Under the pieces are notes generated by a model, which was given only the letters and a program-made list of their open reading frames with translations, made no database searches and was not told the origin of the DNA. A DNA stretch of 64,000 bases from Hyphomicrobium sp. (lineage in GTDB: Bacteria; Pseudomonadota; Alphaproteobacteria; Rhizobiales; Hyphomicrobiaceae), in NCBI RefSeq assembly GCF_003987855.1, contig NZ_RXIZ01000004.1:70220-134219 (forward strand). Direction: 5' to 3'. A program made the position numbers and the translations under genes. Positions within the stretch are counted from its first letter, which is position 1; every line of letters starts with the position of its first letter. This document shows, piece after piece, positions 53,315 through 64,000 of this stretch.

Positions 53315-53515
53315 CTAGAAATCGGACGTCAGCCCGCCCTTTTCCCAGTCGCCAAATCGAGTTGGTTCGGGTCCATCGCGTCCACCAACTTCAGTCGGTC
53401 GCACCGATTTATCGTTAAGGCGCTTCCGCCTCGCCTCAGCTTCCGCCAGTGCCCGTTGCGCTTCGGGCGTCAGAGCGCGCGCTTCCCCGGGTCCCGCAGT
53501 ATCGTCGCTCATCAT
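53315..53515 (-). CDS. DUF1674 protein (SDHAF4-like)
   Basis: The 66-residue protein ends in the family signature: RPTEVGGRDGPEPTRFGDWE followed by KGGLTSDF. The DUF1674 family includes the mitochondrial succinate dehydrogenase assembly factor SDHAF4 (yeast Sdh8), which protects the flavinated SdhA subunit. The N-terminal half is Ala/Glu-rich and helical. It starts at 53515 or one codon later. Confidence 0.9.
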   Translation of the reverse strand: MMSDDTAGPGEARALTPEAQRALAEAEARRKRLNDKSVRPTEVGGRDGPEPTRFGDWEKGGLTSDF

Positions 53516-53649
53516 CCGATAGCATTCCGCAGCGATAAGAAGTCAGGGCTGAATTTTCGCCCCTCACCTTTATGATCTTTCAGGACACCATATATACGCG
53601 GCTGTAAGGTAGGTTGCCAGATGACGGACCACGTGTCGCGAGTACGCCC

Positions 53650-54624
53650 ATGCCTCTGAACTATCTCAAAACAGCGATGCTCCTGGCATTGCTTACCGGC
53701 ATTTTCCTCGTGCTCGGCGCTCTCGTCGGCGGCAAGACGGGCTTGGTGTTCGCGTTCTTCATCGCCCTCGCGATGAACGCGTTCAGCCTATGGAAATCCG
53801 ATAGCGTTGTCCTTCACATGTTCAACGCCCACGAAGTAACGGATGCGACCGCGCCGGAACTGGTCGGCATCGTCCGCGACTTGGCGCGGCAGGCGGACCT
53901 GCCGATGCCCCGCGTCTACGTCATGAATAATCCGCAACCGAACGCGTTCGCGACAGGCCGCAGTCCTTCGCACGCTGCTGTTTGCGCCTCCACCGGTTTG
54001 CTCGATGCGCTCAACGCCCAAGAGGTCGCAGGCGTGATGGCCCACGAGCTTGCACACATCAAGAACCGTGACACGCTGACAATGGCTGTCGCCGCCACGA
54101 TCGGCGGCGCGGTCTCTATGTTCGCGCAATATATGCAGTTCGGTATGCTGTTTGGCGGCAACCGTGACGGTGACCGCGGCGGGCTCGGCATTATCGGCAC
54201 ACTGGCTGCCGTCATAGTAGCGCCGTTGGCGGCTGGCCTCGTACAGATGGCGATCAGCCGTTCGCGGGAGTATCAGGCTGATCGCATGGGTGCGATGGTA
54301 TGCGGCAATCCGATCTGGCTTGCGTCCGCACTTCGCAAGATCGATAGATCCGCACGACAGATCCCCAACGAAGAGGCCGAAGCCGTGCCGGCAGCAGCGC
54401 ACATGTTCATTATCAATCCGCTGAACGGCCACGGCGTCGACAACCTTTTCTCCACCCACCCGAACGTCGAGAACCGCATCGCAGCTCTTGAAGCGCTAGC
54501 CCGCGAGATGAGCGTGAGCGGTGGGAGCATGGATCAACAGATGCCATCTCGGTCGAGCAGCGCACCGGGCGAAGTCTGGATTGGCGGACGAAATTACACG
54601 AAGCCCCCGAGCCCCTGGGGCTGA
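53650..54624 (+). CDS. htpX: Membrane zinc protease HtpX
   Basis: The 324-residue M48 protease has two N-terminal TM helices ([34 protein letters not shown]), the zinc motif H132-E133-x-x-H136 ([10 protein letters not shown]) and a further TM segment ([21 protein letters not shown]). It degrades misfolded membrane proteins. The ATG at 53650 fits the family start. The region upstream contains TATATA at 53591-53596, which might serve as the -10 box; a heat-shock -35 is not clear. Confidence 0.95.
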   Translation: MPLNYLKTAMLLALLTGIFLVLGALVGGKTGLVFAFFIALAMNAFSLWKSDSVVLHMFNAHEVTDATAPELVGIVRDLARQADLPMPRVYVMNNPQPNAFATGRSPSHAAVCASTGLLDALNAQEVAGVMAHELAHIKNRDTLTMAVAATIGGAVSMFAQYMQFGMLFGGNRDGDRGGLGIIGTLAAVIVAPLAAGLVQMAISRSREYQADRMGAMVCGNPIWLASALRKIDRSARQIPNEEAEAVPAAAHMFIINPLNGHGVDNLFSTHPNVENRIAALEALAREMSVSGGSMDQQMPSRSSSAPGEVWIGGRNYTKPPSPWG

Positions 54625-54646
54625 TGTGCAAGACCATCGAAACCCG

Positions 54647-56038
54647 GTGAGATCCTCACCCCGGTCAGCCAAGTCCAATTCGAAAACTTCTGCTCCAGGC
54701 AAGCGGCCAGCGGGGCGGCGTCCCGTACCCGTGATCGAAGGGCTTAAGACCCGCGATGTGGCCGTCTCAGCCCTTTACACCGTGCTTGTCGAGCACCGGC
54801 CGTTCGACGACGCATTTGCGCGCGCTGCGGCGTCGAGAGATCTGCCGGCTCGCGACCGAGCGTTTGCTCGGCTTATTGCGACCACGGCGCTGCGATATCG
54901 CGGAGCGCTTCAGGCGGTCCTAAGCACCTATATCGCCAAGCCCTTGCCGGAGCGCATGGGCCGCCTCGACGAAATCCTTCTCGCCGCAGCGGCACAGCTT
55001 CTCCTGCTCGGCACCCCGCCGCACGCGGCGATCTCCTTGGCCGTCGACCAGTGCCGCGCAGACACGGCCGCAAAGCGATTTGCCAATCTTGCAAATGCCG
55101 TCCTTCGTCGTGTCAGCGAAAGCGGCCAGGGCCGGTTTGCGGATCTCGACAACGTCGCGTTGACGTTCCCGGGCTGGATACTCTCCCGCTGGACCGAAAC
55201 CTACGGCGCAGGCGCTGCACGTCAGATCGCGCGCGCATCTCTTGTCGAACCCGCGCTCGATCTAACTGTAAAATCGAACCCCGAAGAATGGGCGTCGCGC
55301 ATCGGTGCGGTGGTCCTGCCAACAGGCTCTATCCGATGCGCCGAGGCCGGGCGCGTCGATGAATTGCCGGGCTTTGTCGAAGGCGCTTGGTGGGTGCAAG
55401 ACGCAGCCGCGGCGATTCCAGTGAAGATGCTGGGCGACGTCCGCGGGCTCTCCGTCGTGGATCTCTGCGCCGCGCCCGGCGGGAAGACCGCCCAACTCGC
55501 AGCCGCAGGCGCCGATGTCACTGCGGTCGATAAATCAGCCGGCCGGCTTTCACGCCTGAGCGAGAATCTGGCTCGCCTTAGCCTCACCGCCAGGACCGTC
55601 GTTTCGGATGCGCTGACATTCCGCCCCGAAACTCAATACGATGCCGTCCTGCTCGATGCACCCTGCACCGCGACCGGCACCATCCGCCGTCATCCCGATA
55701 TACTTTATTTGAAGCGCCCTGAGGACGTCGCCGCACTGGCCGCCCTTCAGAAAAACCTACTTGAGAGTGCAGCCGAACTTTTAAAGCCGGGCGGCGTCCT
55801 GGTTTACTGCACCTGCTCGCTTGAACCGGAAGAAGGCGAGAGGCAAGTCTCGGCTTTCCTGGATCGTCATCAAGACTTCACGCGCCGTCCGATCATGCTG
55901 GACCAAGATACTGTCCCCATGTCCTGGCGCACACCCGAGGGCGATCTGCGTACCCTGCCAAGCCATTTCGCCGATCTGCCCGAGGGACTTCGAGGTCTTG
56001 ATGGCTTTTTTGCCGCTTCACTTGTGAAGTCCTGTTGA
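54647..56038 (+). CDS. rsmB: 16S rRNA (cytosine-967-C5)-methyltransferase-like RsmB
   Basis: The protein has about 463 residues from a GTG at 54647 (the frame is open into htpX; a GTG at 54731 would also be possible). An N-terminal NusB-like domain (TRDVAVSALYTVLVEHRPFD) precedes the Rossmann fold with VVDLCAAPGGKTAQLA, and the two catalytic Cys are in LLDAPCTATGT and VYCTCSLEPEEGE. It methylates C967 of 16S rRNA. The unit htpX-rsmB-heparinase-purH is on one strand. Confidence 0.93.
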   Translation: MRSSPRSAKSNSKTSAPGKRPAGRRPVPVIEGLKTRDVAVSALYTVLVEHRPFDDAFARAAASRDLPARDRAFARLIATTALRYRGALQAVLSTYIAKPLPERMGRLDEILLAAAAQLLLLGTPPHAAISLAVDQCRADTAAKRFANLANAVLRRVSESGQGRFADLDNVALTFPGWILSRWTETYGAGAARQIARASLVEPALDLTVKSNPEEWASRIGAVVLPTGSIRCAEAGRVDELPGFVEGAWWVQDAAAAIPVKMLGDVRGLSVVDLCAAPGGKTAQLAAAGADVTAVDKSAGRLSRLSENLARLSLTARTVVSDALTFRPETQYDAVLLDAPCTATGTIRRHPDILYLKRPEDVAALAALQKNLLESAAELLKPGGVLVYCTCSLEPEEGERQVSAFLDRHQDFTRRPIMLDQDTVPMSWRTPEGDLRTLPSHFADLPEGLRGLDGFFAASLVKSC

Positions 56039-56109
56039 GCGAACGGGCTATGGCGGGAGCTTGCCTTGTTTTGGCGCGTCTCGACCGCTAGTCATCCTGT
56101 AATGGCGGC

Positions 56110-57864
56110 ATGCCGAAGGATGGGGAACTGGGCTTGAGCCTCAATGTCTCGGAACGGCTAAAAATTCGCTCGCTCTCCGTCGAACGATTGCGACGTCGCG
56201 CCGTGACGCTTACGCTATCGTCTCCGCTACTGCGCTGGCGCTACGCCGGCAACGGCGCCGATCAAATCCTCATCGTTCCGCAGGAATTGCGTGCTGCCGA
56301 TCCGAGCTTTTGGACCGAGGTGGCTCACGGGCATTTCGGCCTCGCTTCGCAGATTGCCGATCTCAAGGGCGCATCCGCGTTCCGCATCACGCCGCCAAGC
56401 GTCGCGTGGGAACGCGAATTGCATGGCTTCGGCTGGCTGCGCCATCTCGCAGCGACCGAAGAACCCGAAGCCGCAGCCGTGGCCCGAGAGCTGGTTCTCG
56501 AATGGATCTCGCTCAAGAAGATTTCACAGGGTATCGCCTACGAGCCGGACGTCATCGGCCGCCGACTGATCTCCTGGATTTCGCAAGCCAACATGCTGCT
56601 GGATGAGCTCGATGCCCGCTCCTACACGCAGATCATGTCGAGCATCGGCCAGCAGATCGTCGCGTTGCGCACGACATGGCGCAATGCTCCCGACGGCGTG
56701 CCACGGATGGTTTGCCTGATCGCGCTCGTCCTCTCTGGGCTTTCCGTTTCCGGACACGACAAACAATTGAAAGAAGCCGAGGGCGCGCTCGTTGCCGAGT
56801 TGAAGCGGCAAATCCTCGACGATGGCGGTCATATCAGTCGTAGCGCAAGCGTACTGTCCGATCTTGTTCTCGATCTTCTCCCGCTCGGTCAATGTTTCGG
56901 CTCGCGAGCCCTGGCCGCGCCCGAGGAGATCAACATCGCGATCCGCAAATCCCTGAGTTTCCTTCGCTACATGCGCCTTGGCGATGGCATGCTGGCCCGC
57001 TTCAATGGTGTCAGCACGGGATCTCCAGCCGCGCTTGCGACTGTGCTCGGATACGCGAACGATGATCTCGACGTTATGCCAGCGGCCGAGGCCTCTCGCT
57101 ATACGCGGCTGGAGCGCGGCCGGACGATCGTGATCGCCGACGTTGGCTCTCCGCCTCCGTTGGAGCTTTCGACGGAAGCGCAGGCTGGCGCTCTTTCCTT
57201 CGAAATGACGGTTCGTCAGTACCTGATGCTGGCGAACGGAGGCTTCCCTGGCCCTGCCGATCACGATTGGGATTCTGTCGCTCGTGCAACGGCCAGTCAC
57301 AACACCCTCTGCCTAGCGGAAACCTCTTCATCGCGTTTGATCCGTCACGACCAGCTCGAAACGATGGTCGACGGCTTGCCTATCCGCGGGCCCGATACCG
57401 TCACGGCCGAATTCAACGATAGCGCGGCGCACGCCGAGTTGACCGCCGCCCACGACGGCTATCTCAAGCGCTTCGGATTGATCCACGGCCGCAAGCTCGT
57501 GCTGTCAACCGACGGCGAAAAGTTGGAGGGTGTCGACACCCTGGAGCCGCCCAAGGGTACCCTGCGTTTGAAGCAGGACCTTCCCTTCGCCATTCATTTC
57601 CACCTGCATCCTGACTGCCGCTGTCGCTCTGCCGGAACCGGGATCTGCCGGATCACACTTCCCGACGGACAGACGTGGCTCTTCACGTCCAACGAAGAGG
57701 CGCAACTGTCCATCGAAGAGAGCCTTTACTTCGTCGATAGCGCCGGACCACGGCCGAGCCTTCAGATCGTGTTGCGCGGGACCACCTTCGGCCAGACATC
57801 GGTTCAATGGTCGATCAGCGCTGAAAAGCCCGAAAAGGCTGAGATCCAGAGGCTTCCGGGCTAA
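56110..57864 (+). CDS. Heparinase II/III-family protein
   Basis: The 584-residue protein has a helical N-terminal part (about 1-310) and a C-terminal beta-sandwich part ([30 protein letters not shown]), as in heparinase II/III and alginate lyase superfamily members. It lacks an obvious signal peptide. Such genes between rsmB and purH are usual in this order, but their substrate is not known. A role in cell-surface polysaccharide breakdown is only inferred. Confidence 0.88.
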   Translation: MPKDGELGLSLNVSERLKIRSLSVERLRRRAVTLTLSSPLLRWRYAGNGADQILIVPQELRAADPSFWTEVAHGHFGLASQIADLKGASAFRITPPSVAWERELHGFGWLRHLAATEEPEAAAVARELVLEWISLKKISQGIAYEPDVIGRRLISWISQANMLLDELDARSYTQIMSSIGQQIVALRTTWRNAPDGVPRMVCLIALVLSGLSVSGHDKQLKEAEGALVAELKRQILDDGGHISRSASVLSDLVLDLLPLGQCFGSRALAAPEEINIAIRKSLSFLRYMRLGDGMLARFNGVSTGSPAALATVLGYANDDLDVMPAAEASRYTRLERGRTIVIADVGSPPPLELSTEAQAGALSFEMTVRQYLMLANGGFPGPADHDWDSVARATASHNTLCLAETSSSRLIRHDQLETMVDGLPIRGPDTVTAEFNDSAAHAELTAAHDGYLKRFGLIHGRKLVLSTDGEKLEGVDTLEPPKGTLRLKQDLPFAIHFHLHPDCRCRSAGTGICRITLPDGQTWLFTSNEEAQLSIEESLYFVDSAGPRPSLQIVLRGTTFGQTSVQWSISAEKPEKAEIQRLPG

Positions 57865-57955
57865 GCGCGCGTCAGAATCGCGCGTTGCTGCCCTCGCGGG
57901 ATGGCCACGGCGGATTGAGCATGATAACGGCCACAGCAAGAAAGCTGGGGTGAAT

Positions 57956-59539
<1,584 letters not shown>

Positions 59540-59557
59540 GAACCTTGAGCGGCCGCG

Positions 59558-61012
59558 TTACGAAGCGGACCGCGTGCGCACGAACAACATCATGACCACG
59601 CCTATTGCCAGGAACGCCAGAATGGCTCCCATGCCCATGCGCTGACTACCGGTCTCCTGCGTAATGAGCGCCACGCAGAACGGTGCAAGAAACGCCGTGA
59701 CCTTACCGGAGAAGGCAAACAGACCAAAAAATTGCGTGATCTTATCGGCCGGCGCAAGCCGCGCGAGCAAGGACCGGCTCGCGGCCTGCACAGGCGCCGA
59801 CACGACGCCGACGAGAATAGCGAAGGCCAGGAATACCTGCTCTCCGGGCGACGAGAAGGGTTTCGAGCCGACGACCTTTTCGACGACCTCCGTCGTGAAA
59901 AAAACGTGCGTCTTGTCGACGGAAAGAATTCCGACAGCTCCGACGATGAGCGCCAGAAGCGCGAGGATGATCACGGTCTTCGGCCCGATCGTATCGTCGA
60001 GCCAACCGCCGAAAAGCGCGCCGAACGCACCGACGAGCGTGAGAATGATACCGAACATGCCCAGTTCCAGTGGCCCCCAGCCGAACACGGATGCTCCGTA
60101 AATTCCACCGAAGGCAAAAATTGCCGACAGCCCGTCGGTGTAGAGCATTCTTGCTAGCATGAAGACCAAGAGGCTCGGCATCGACGGCAGCGACCTGATC
60201 GTATCCCATAGCTCCGCTACCGCAGATCGATCCGGATGGGTTGTCGATGCCCGATGCCGGTCGGGTACGAAAAGGAAGAACGGGATGATGAAGATCACAA
60301 ACCAGATGGCCGCAAACGGCCCGGTGATACGGTCGCCTTCATGCGCAACGCCATTGAGCTTCAACAGCGGATCGAGCCCAAGGAGTGTCTTGGCCTCCCC
60401 GGGGATCGGAACCAGCAGACCGGCAACGAGAGCGAGGCTCACAAGCCCACCGAAATAGCCAACGGCCCACCCTGTGCCGGAAAGCCGCCCAAGTTCCTGC
60501 TTTGGCACGAGACCGGTCATGATTGCATTCGAGAAGACCGCCATCAGCTCCGCCGCCAAGGTCGCTGCGATGAACCCGCCAAGCACGATCAGGATCGTCG
60601 TCAAGTTGGCATCTGGAACGCCAAGCCAGAGGGTCGTGAGGCCTGCGAGAAAGACAAGCGACAGGCAGGCCATCCACGGCTTGCGCGAACCCCGACCATC
60701 GGCTGCGGCGCCCAGCAGCGGACTGAGAATGGCAATGAGCAGCCCCGCGATTGCGGCGGCATATCCCCATAGAGACTGACCGCAGGCCGCTTTCTCGCTT
60801 CCCTCCGCAATCATCGAGCCGCAGACCGAATTTTGCACGACGGCATTGGCGAAGTATGGCCCGAACAGAAAAGTCTGAACGAGCGTGTAGTGCGGCTGCA
60901 CCGACCAATCGAAGAGCATCCACGATACGCGGGCTCGTAGCGGTGCGCGACCGCAAGCTCCATCGCTGGCCGCGGCTGACGCGTTTCCCTCGCCGAGTTC
61001 CAACGTCGACAT
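59558..61012 (-). CDS. Atg22/UMF1-type MFS transporter
   Basis: The 484-residue protein has twelve predicted membrane helices and the family's early motif [24 protein letters not shown]. The middle motifs ([20 protein letters not shown]) are also typical of UMF1 (Atg22-like) transporters, which are thought to export amino acids. It is convergent with purH, 18 bases apart. Substrate unknown. Confidence 0.9.
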   Translation of the reverse strand: MSTLELGEGNASAAASDGACGRAPLRARVSWMLFDWSVQPHYTLVQTFLFGPYFANAVVQNSVCGSMIAEGSEKAACGQSLWGYAAAIAGLLIAILSPLLGAAADGRGSRKPWMACLSLVFLAGLTTLWLGVPDANLTTILIVLGGFIAATLAAELMAVFSNAIMTGLVPKQELGRLSGTGWAVGYFGGLVSLALVAGLLVPIPGEAKTLLGLDPLLKLNGVAHEGDRITGPFAAIWFVIFIIPFFLFVPDRHRASTTHPDRSAVAELWDTIRSLPSMPSLLVFMLARMLYTDGLSAIFAFGGIYGASVFGWGPLELGMFGIILTLVGAFGALFGGWLDDTIGPKTVIILALLALIVGAVGILSVDKTHVFFTTEVVEKVVGSKPFSSPGEQVFLAFAILVGVVSAPVQAASRSLLARLAPADKITQFFGLFAFSGKVTAFLAPFCVALITQETGSQRMGMGAILAFLAIGVVMMLFVRTRSAS

Positions 61013-61050
61013 GGCTTTCCCCCGTTTGACCGCGTTTACCGGTCAGTTCA

Positions 61051-61671
61051 TCAGCTTCGTAAGACGATAAGATGATCGGGCAGCTCGTTGGGATCGACAG
61101 CACCCGGGGGAAAGTGCCGCGCTAGGTGTTCGCCAATGCGAGCGATGGCGCGCTCGAAACCTTCGACCGTATGCCCAGCGCTGATCTCCGCGGTGAAATC
61201 ATCGACGATCTTCTGCCACGTGCCCTTCTCAACCAATGCGTCGATACCGCTATCCGCTATGATTTCGACCCGTTGCTCCGCCACCGAGACAAAAATGAGA
61301 ACGCCTGTGCGACCGGTCGTCGTGTGCAGATTCTGGGCCAGGAACTGCTCACTCGCCCGCCGCCGCGTGTTCGCACGAAGGATGGCCTTCGGCACCAGCG
61401 ACATGCGCACCTTCGGATGCCATGAAACTGCCAGAAGCCCCAGAAACACGAGCAGTTGGATCAGGAAGATCAACTGCACGTTCATCCAGGTGAAGTGAAT
61501 GAGCGGCCACGGGATGATGAGCGCAAGCAGCGCCGCCCACATGAATGGGATGTGCTGATAGCGGCTGCTTTGATCGGCGACGACCGCGACGATCTCGCCG
61601 GACGTGCCCCGCTCGGCCTGCGTTATCGCAGCGGAAACACGCTCCGCATCTTTTGCGCTGATGAAGCTCAT
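61051..61671 (-). CDS. TPM-domain membrane protein
   Basis: The 206-residue protein has an N-terminal soluble part (ITQAERGTSGEIVAVVAD), two membrane helices (FMWAALLALIIPWPLIHF; LIFLIQLLVFLGLLAV) and a C-terminal TPM domain (GRTGVLIFVSVAEQRVEII). The TPM fold has weak phosphatase activity in some members. It is third in the lemA-TPM-TPM operon, 37 bases after the previous gene. Confidence 0.85.
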   Translation of the reverse strand: MSFISAKDAERVSAAITQAERGTSGEIVAVVADQSSRYQHIPFMWAALLALIIPWPLIHFTWMNVQLIFLIQLLVFLGLLAVSWHPKVRMSLVPKAILRANTRRRASEQFLAQNLHTTTGRTGVLIFVSVAEQRVEIIADSGIDALVEKGTWQKIVDDFTAEISAGHTVEGFERAIARIGEHLARHFPPGAVDPNELPDHLIVLRS

Positions 61672-61708
61672 GTCCCGGTGTCACCTGCCTGCATTGCTGA
61701 CTTCATAG

Positions 61709-62557
61709 CTACCAGCTTCCCGAGGCGCCGCCACCGCCGAAGTCGCCGCCGCCACCGGACCACCCTCCGCCGCCGCTGTCACTGCTGCCGCTCGACCAGC
61801 CGCCACCACCCCAATCGCTCGATCCTCCCGGAATGACGACAACCCCGCCGCGCCGCCGTGGACCGCCCGGCCCGCCGGCGCGCATCGCTTGCGCGTTTCG
61901 GTAATTGATCCAGATGATGAATGCGAAGATGAGGAGGAAAAGGATGATGTGAATGATCACCGTCGGATCGTTCTCCGGAGTTCGTGGTCCCCCTGCCCGC
62001 CGCTTCACCGCTTCCGCATCGCCGAGCAGCACGGTCTTGATATCGCGCACGCCATCCTTGATGCCGCCTGCATAATCGCCCCGCCGAAATTTCGGCAGGA
62101 TGGCATTCTGAATGATCAGTGCCGACATGGTGTCGGTCATGAAGGGCTCGAGACGGCGTCCCACCTCGATCCGAACTTTGCGATCGTTCGGCGCCACGAT
62201 TAAAAGGATGCCGTTGTCCTTGCCTTTTTGGCCGATGCCCCACTTGCGCGCGAGGCCGATGCCGTAGTCTTCGATGGAATACCCCTGCAGGGATTTCACC
62301 GTCACCACGGCAATCTGGTCCGTCGAGGTTTGTTCGAGCGACGCAAGATCGGCCGCGATGTCGGTCTTCTCGGCAGGCGTCAACAAACCCGCTTCATCGG
62401 TGATGCGTCCCTGAAGCTCGGGATAGGCGGGATCTGCCTTGGCAACCCCGCCAATCACCACGCAGATGAAAGCCAGAAAAAACGCGAAAAAGCGCAGCAA
62501 AGTTTGCACCTCGCTGCGCGGTGTAGAGAACCGAGCGGCGTTTGACGCGCCAAGCAT
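61709..62557 (-). CDS. Exported TPM-domain protein with Gly-rich tail (YgcG-like)
   Basis: The 282-residue protein has a signal/TM part (LLRFFAFFLAFICVVIGGVAKA), a TPM domain (LQGRITDEAGLLTPAEKTDI; GQKGKDNGILLIVAPNDRKV), a TM helix (VIIHIILFLLIFAFIIWI) and a C-terminal tail rich in Gly, Ser and Trp (GGGGWSSGSSDSGGGGW). This is the YgcG layout. AGGAG lies eight bases before the ATG at 62557. It follows lemA by 32 bases and is co-transcribed with it. Confidence 0.9.
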   Translation of the reverse strand: MLGASNAARFSTPRSEVQTLLRFFAFFLAFICVVIGGVAKADPAYPELQGRITDEAGLLTPAEKTDIAADLASLEQTSTDQIAVVTVKSLQGYSIEDYGIGLARKWGIGQKGKDNGILLIVAPNDRKVRIEVGRRLEPFMTDTMSALIIQNAILPKFRRGDYAGGIKDGVRDIKTVLLGDAEAVKRRAGGPRTPENDPTVIIHIILFLLIFAFIIWINYRNAQAMRAGGPGGPRRRGGVVVIPGGSSDWGGGGWSSGSSDSGGGGWSGGGGDFGGGGASGSW

Positions 62558-62589
62558 CGGAGAAACTCCTGCCAGGATCAAGGCCGTGC

Positions 62590-63210
62590 TCAGGGCTTGC
62601 TGAAGTCGACCTTCGGAACCTTCTGCTCCTCGGGCGAGATGTCGAAGGTCGCCATGTCTTTCGCCTGCGGATAGAGCGCCATCTTCCATAGGCGACCCGG
62701 GAATGTATTGATCTCGGTGTTGTAAGCCTGGACCGCTGAAATGTAATCGCGACGCGCAATGGCAATGCGGTTTTCGGTGCCTGCAAGCTCGCTCTGGAGA
62801 GCCAGGAAGTTCTGTCCCGACTTGATGTCCGGATAGCGCTCGACCACCGCCATCAACCGCCCGAGCGCGCCAGAGAGCGTGGCCTGCGCATCCTGAAATT
62901 TCTTCATCGCATCAGGATTGGTCAGGATATCCGCGGGCAACTGCACGTTCGTTGTCTGCTCGCGCGCCTTGGTAACTTCCGTGAGCACACTCTTTTCCTG
63001 GTCGGCGAAACCTTTCACCGTCTCCACAAGATTGGGAATGAGATCCGAACGCCGCTTGTACTGGTTCAGGACCTCGCTCCAGGCGGCTTTCGCTTGCTGC
63101 TCCCTCGTCGGGATCGTGTTGACCCCGCAGCCCGCCAGCGACAGCGCCGCGGCTATGGCCGCGAGGAACATCATTGGACGGACGAAGAGCTTGGACGTTG
63201 TTGCGATCAT
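62590..63210 (-). CDS. lemA: LemA-family lipoprotein
   Basis: The 206-residue protein has an N-terminal signal with the lipobox LAGC (so it is probably a lipoprotein) and LemA motifs (NQYKRRSDLIPNLVETVKGF; DQEKSVLTEVTKAR). The family is helical, with a role in the envelope that is poorly known; it often pairs with TPM-domain genes, as here. First gene of the three-gene operon. Confidence 0.93.
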   Translation of the reverse strand: MIATTSKLFVRPMMFLAAIAAALSLAGCGVNTIPTREQQAKAAWSEVLNQYKRRSDLIPNLVETVKGFADQEKSVLTEVTKAREQTTNVQLPADILTNPDAMKKFQDAQATLSGALGRLMAVVERYPDIKSGQNFLALQSELAGTENRIAIARRDYISAVQAYNTEINTFPGRLWKMALYPQAKDMATFDISPEEQKVPKVDFSKP

Positions 63211-63579
63211 GACGCGTATGCACCCTCGTGGCTGAACCAGACATCTTGCTAGACGGGAGCGGCCCCCAAAGGCCAGCCCTTGAACGATCCGTGCTATGAT
63301 TTTCTTTTCGCCCGTTCAAGCGACGACGAAGTATTCCCGGGACTGGCACACACGAATTGGCCCGGCTGATCTGCTCTGCCGGATCGCGGCCGACCTCCCA
63401 TGCCGGCTCCATTTCGAGACATTAGCCGCAAGTTTCTTAGCTTGATCTCGATCATCTGCTTACGCGTCCCAGATATGCGTAGATGTCAGCGAATTCTTGG
63501 AAACGGCGTTCATTACTCCCAAGTTATGTTTCGCCGGCAGTCGCAGAAAATAAGCGATACGGTTCTGATGGAGCTCAAC
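63211..63579. other. Divergent intergenic region
   Basis: The 369 bases between lemA and the Gly/His-rich protein gene hold both promoters. The frame from 63400 is open into the gene but lacks a signal peptide and a ribosome site, so it is left non-coding. Nothing else is clear. Confidence 0.4.
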
Positions 63580-63957
63580 ATGAACAAATGGAAAAAAGCG
63601 CTTGCCGGAGCCGCCGCGGCGGTTGCCGCCCTTGGCTTCTCGGCGGTCGCAGAAGCCGGTCATCATGGCGGTGGCTTCCATGGAGGCGGCGGCTTCCACG
63701 GCGGTGGTTTTCACGGCGGATGGCACGGCGGTGGCGGCTGGCATGGGGGCGGTGGCTGGCGAGGCGGCCACTACGCCTACGGCGGTCATGGCTGGCACGG
63801 CCGCGGATGGCATGGCCATCGCGGCTGGCGCTATTATGGATGGGGACCAGGATTTTATTACGGTGGTCCTTACTATGCGTACTGGGGTGACTACGACGAC
63901 GGCTACCTTTGTGACGATTACTATTATCGCCGGCGCCATCCCTACTGCTACTACTGA
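63580..63957 (+). CDS. Exported Gly/His/Trp/Tyr-rich protein
   Basis: The 125-residue protein has a signal peptide (KKALAGAAAAVAALGFSAVAEA) and a mature part of repeated GGGFHGG/GGGWHGG units, then a Tyr-rich end (GPGFYYGGPYYAYWGDY) with a short Cys-containing tail. GGAG lies six bases before the ATG at 63580. His- and Gly-rich repeats may bind metals or form a surface layer; there is no direct evidence. A terminator follows at once. Confidence 0.8.
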   Translation: MNKWKKALAGAAAAVAALGFSAVAEAGHHGGGFHGGGGFHGGGFHGGWHGGGGWHGGGGWRGGHYAYGGHGWHGRGWHGHRGWRYYGWGPGFYYGGPYYAYWGDYDDGYLCDDYYYRRRHPYCYY

Positions 63958-63968
63958 GATACGCGATG

Positions 63969-63993
63969 CCGGCCCCTCGCGGGGCCGGTTTTT
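63969..63993 (+). terminator. Intrinsic terminator
   Basis: CCGGCCCC (63969-63976), a TCGC loop, GGGGCCGG (63981-63988) and TTTTT form a classical terminator 11 bases after the Gly/His-rich protein gene. Confidence 0.92.
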
Positions 63994-64000
63994 CGTTCGA

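Overview
The window looks like ordinary chromosome from a high-GC alphaproteobacterium of the order Hyphomicrobiales, with a Hyphomicrobium-type relative as my best guess. This is inferred from gene content and order: hemY–mitofilin–hemD–hemC divergent from tsaD–gpsA, rsmB–heparinase–purH, and an ahpC–ahpF–oxyR block. I see no insertion sequences, phage genes, rRNA or CRISPR arrays. One tRNA-Thr(CGU) is present.

Layout. 1-3.1 kb (minus strand): a three-gene operon coding for a TPR/ATP-grasp protein and two PLP enzymes; the third runs off the left edge. 3.5-5.8 kb: a chemoreceptor. 5.8-8.2 kb: a small unknown protein, an exported nucleoside deaminase and an M20 carbamoylase-type hydrolase. 8.2-11.5 kb: the peroxide-defence block ahpC, ahpF, oxyR, with an OxyR-like operator upstream of ahpC. 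11.6-16.7 kb: signalling genes (hybrid histidine kinase, LuxR-type regulator, lone receiver) and a DUF1345 membrane protein. 16.7-20.1 kb: lipid-type enzymes (KAS III-like synthase, alpha/beta hydrolase with a cysteine at the nucleophile position, SDR).

20.2-24.2 kb is the most interesting stretch. It is a bufferin-type RiPP locus: a DoxX protein diverges from a Cys-rich, signal-peptide-bearing precursor, followed by a periplasmic thioredoxin, a CcdA-like electron transporter, a DUF692/MNIO oxidase and a DUF2063 partner protein. A strong terminator follows the precursor gene, and ECF-sigma-like boxes lie in the divergent promoter region. Directly downstream (24.3-26.6 kb) is a periplasmic-binding-protein domain fused to a pentameric ligand-gated ion channel. 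Then come a LysR regulator and a divergent RND pump with its adaptor.

32-37.4 kb holds short exported proteins rich in Tyr, Pro, His or Gly, with long gene-poor gaps and one good small-RNA candidate. 37.5-45.3 kb holds the tRNA, the haem genes, tsaD and gpsA. 45.3-49.3 kb carries a GT-C-like membrane protein, an FAD oxidoreductase and a GtrA flippase-like protein, probably for surface glycosylation. From 49.5 kb to the right edge are mostly housekeeping genes: EVE protein, lysine methyltransferase-like gene, acs, a Tad-like pilus protein, an SDHAF4-like protein, htpX, rsmB, a heparinase-like gene, purH, an Atg22-type MFS transporter and a LemA/TPM operon. The last gene is a Gly/His-rich exported protein with its own terminator.
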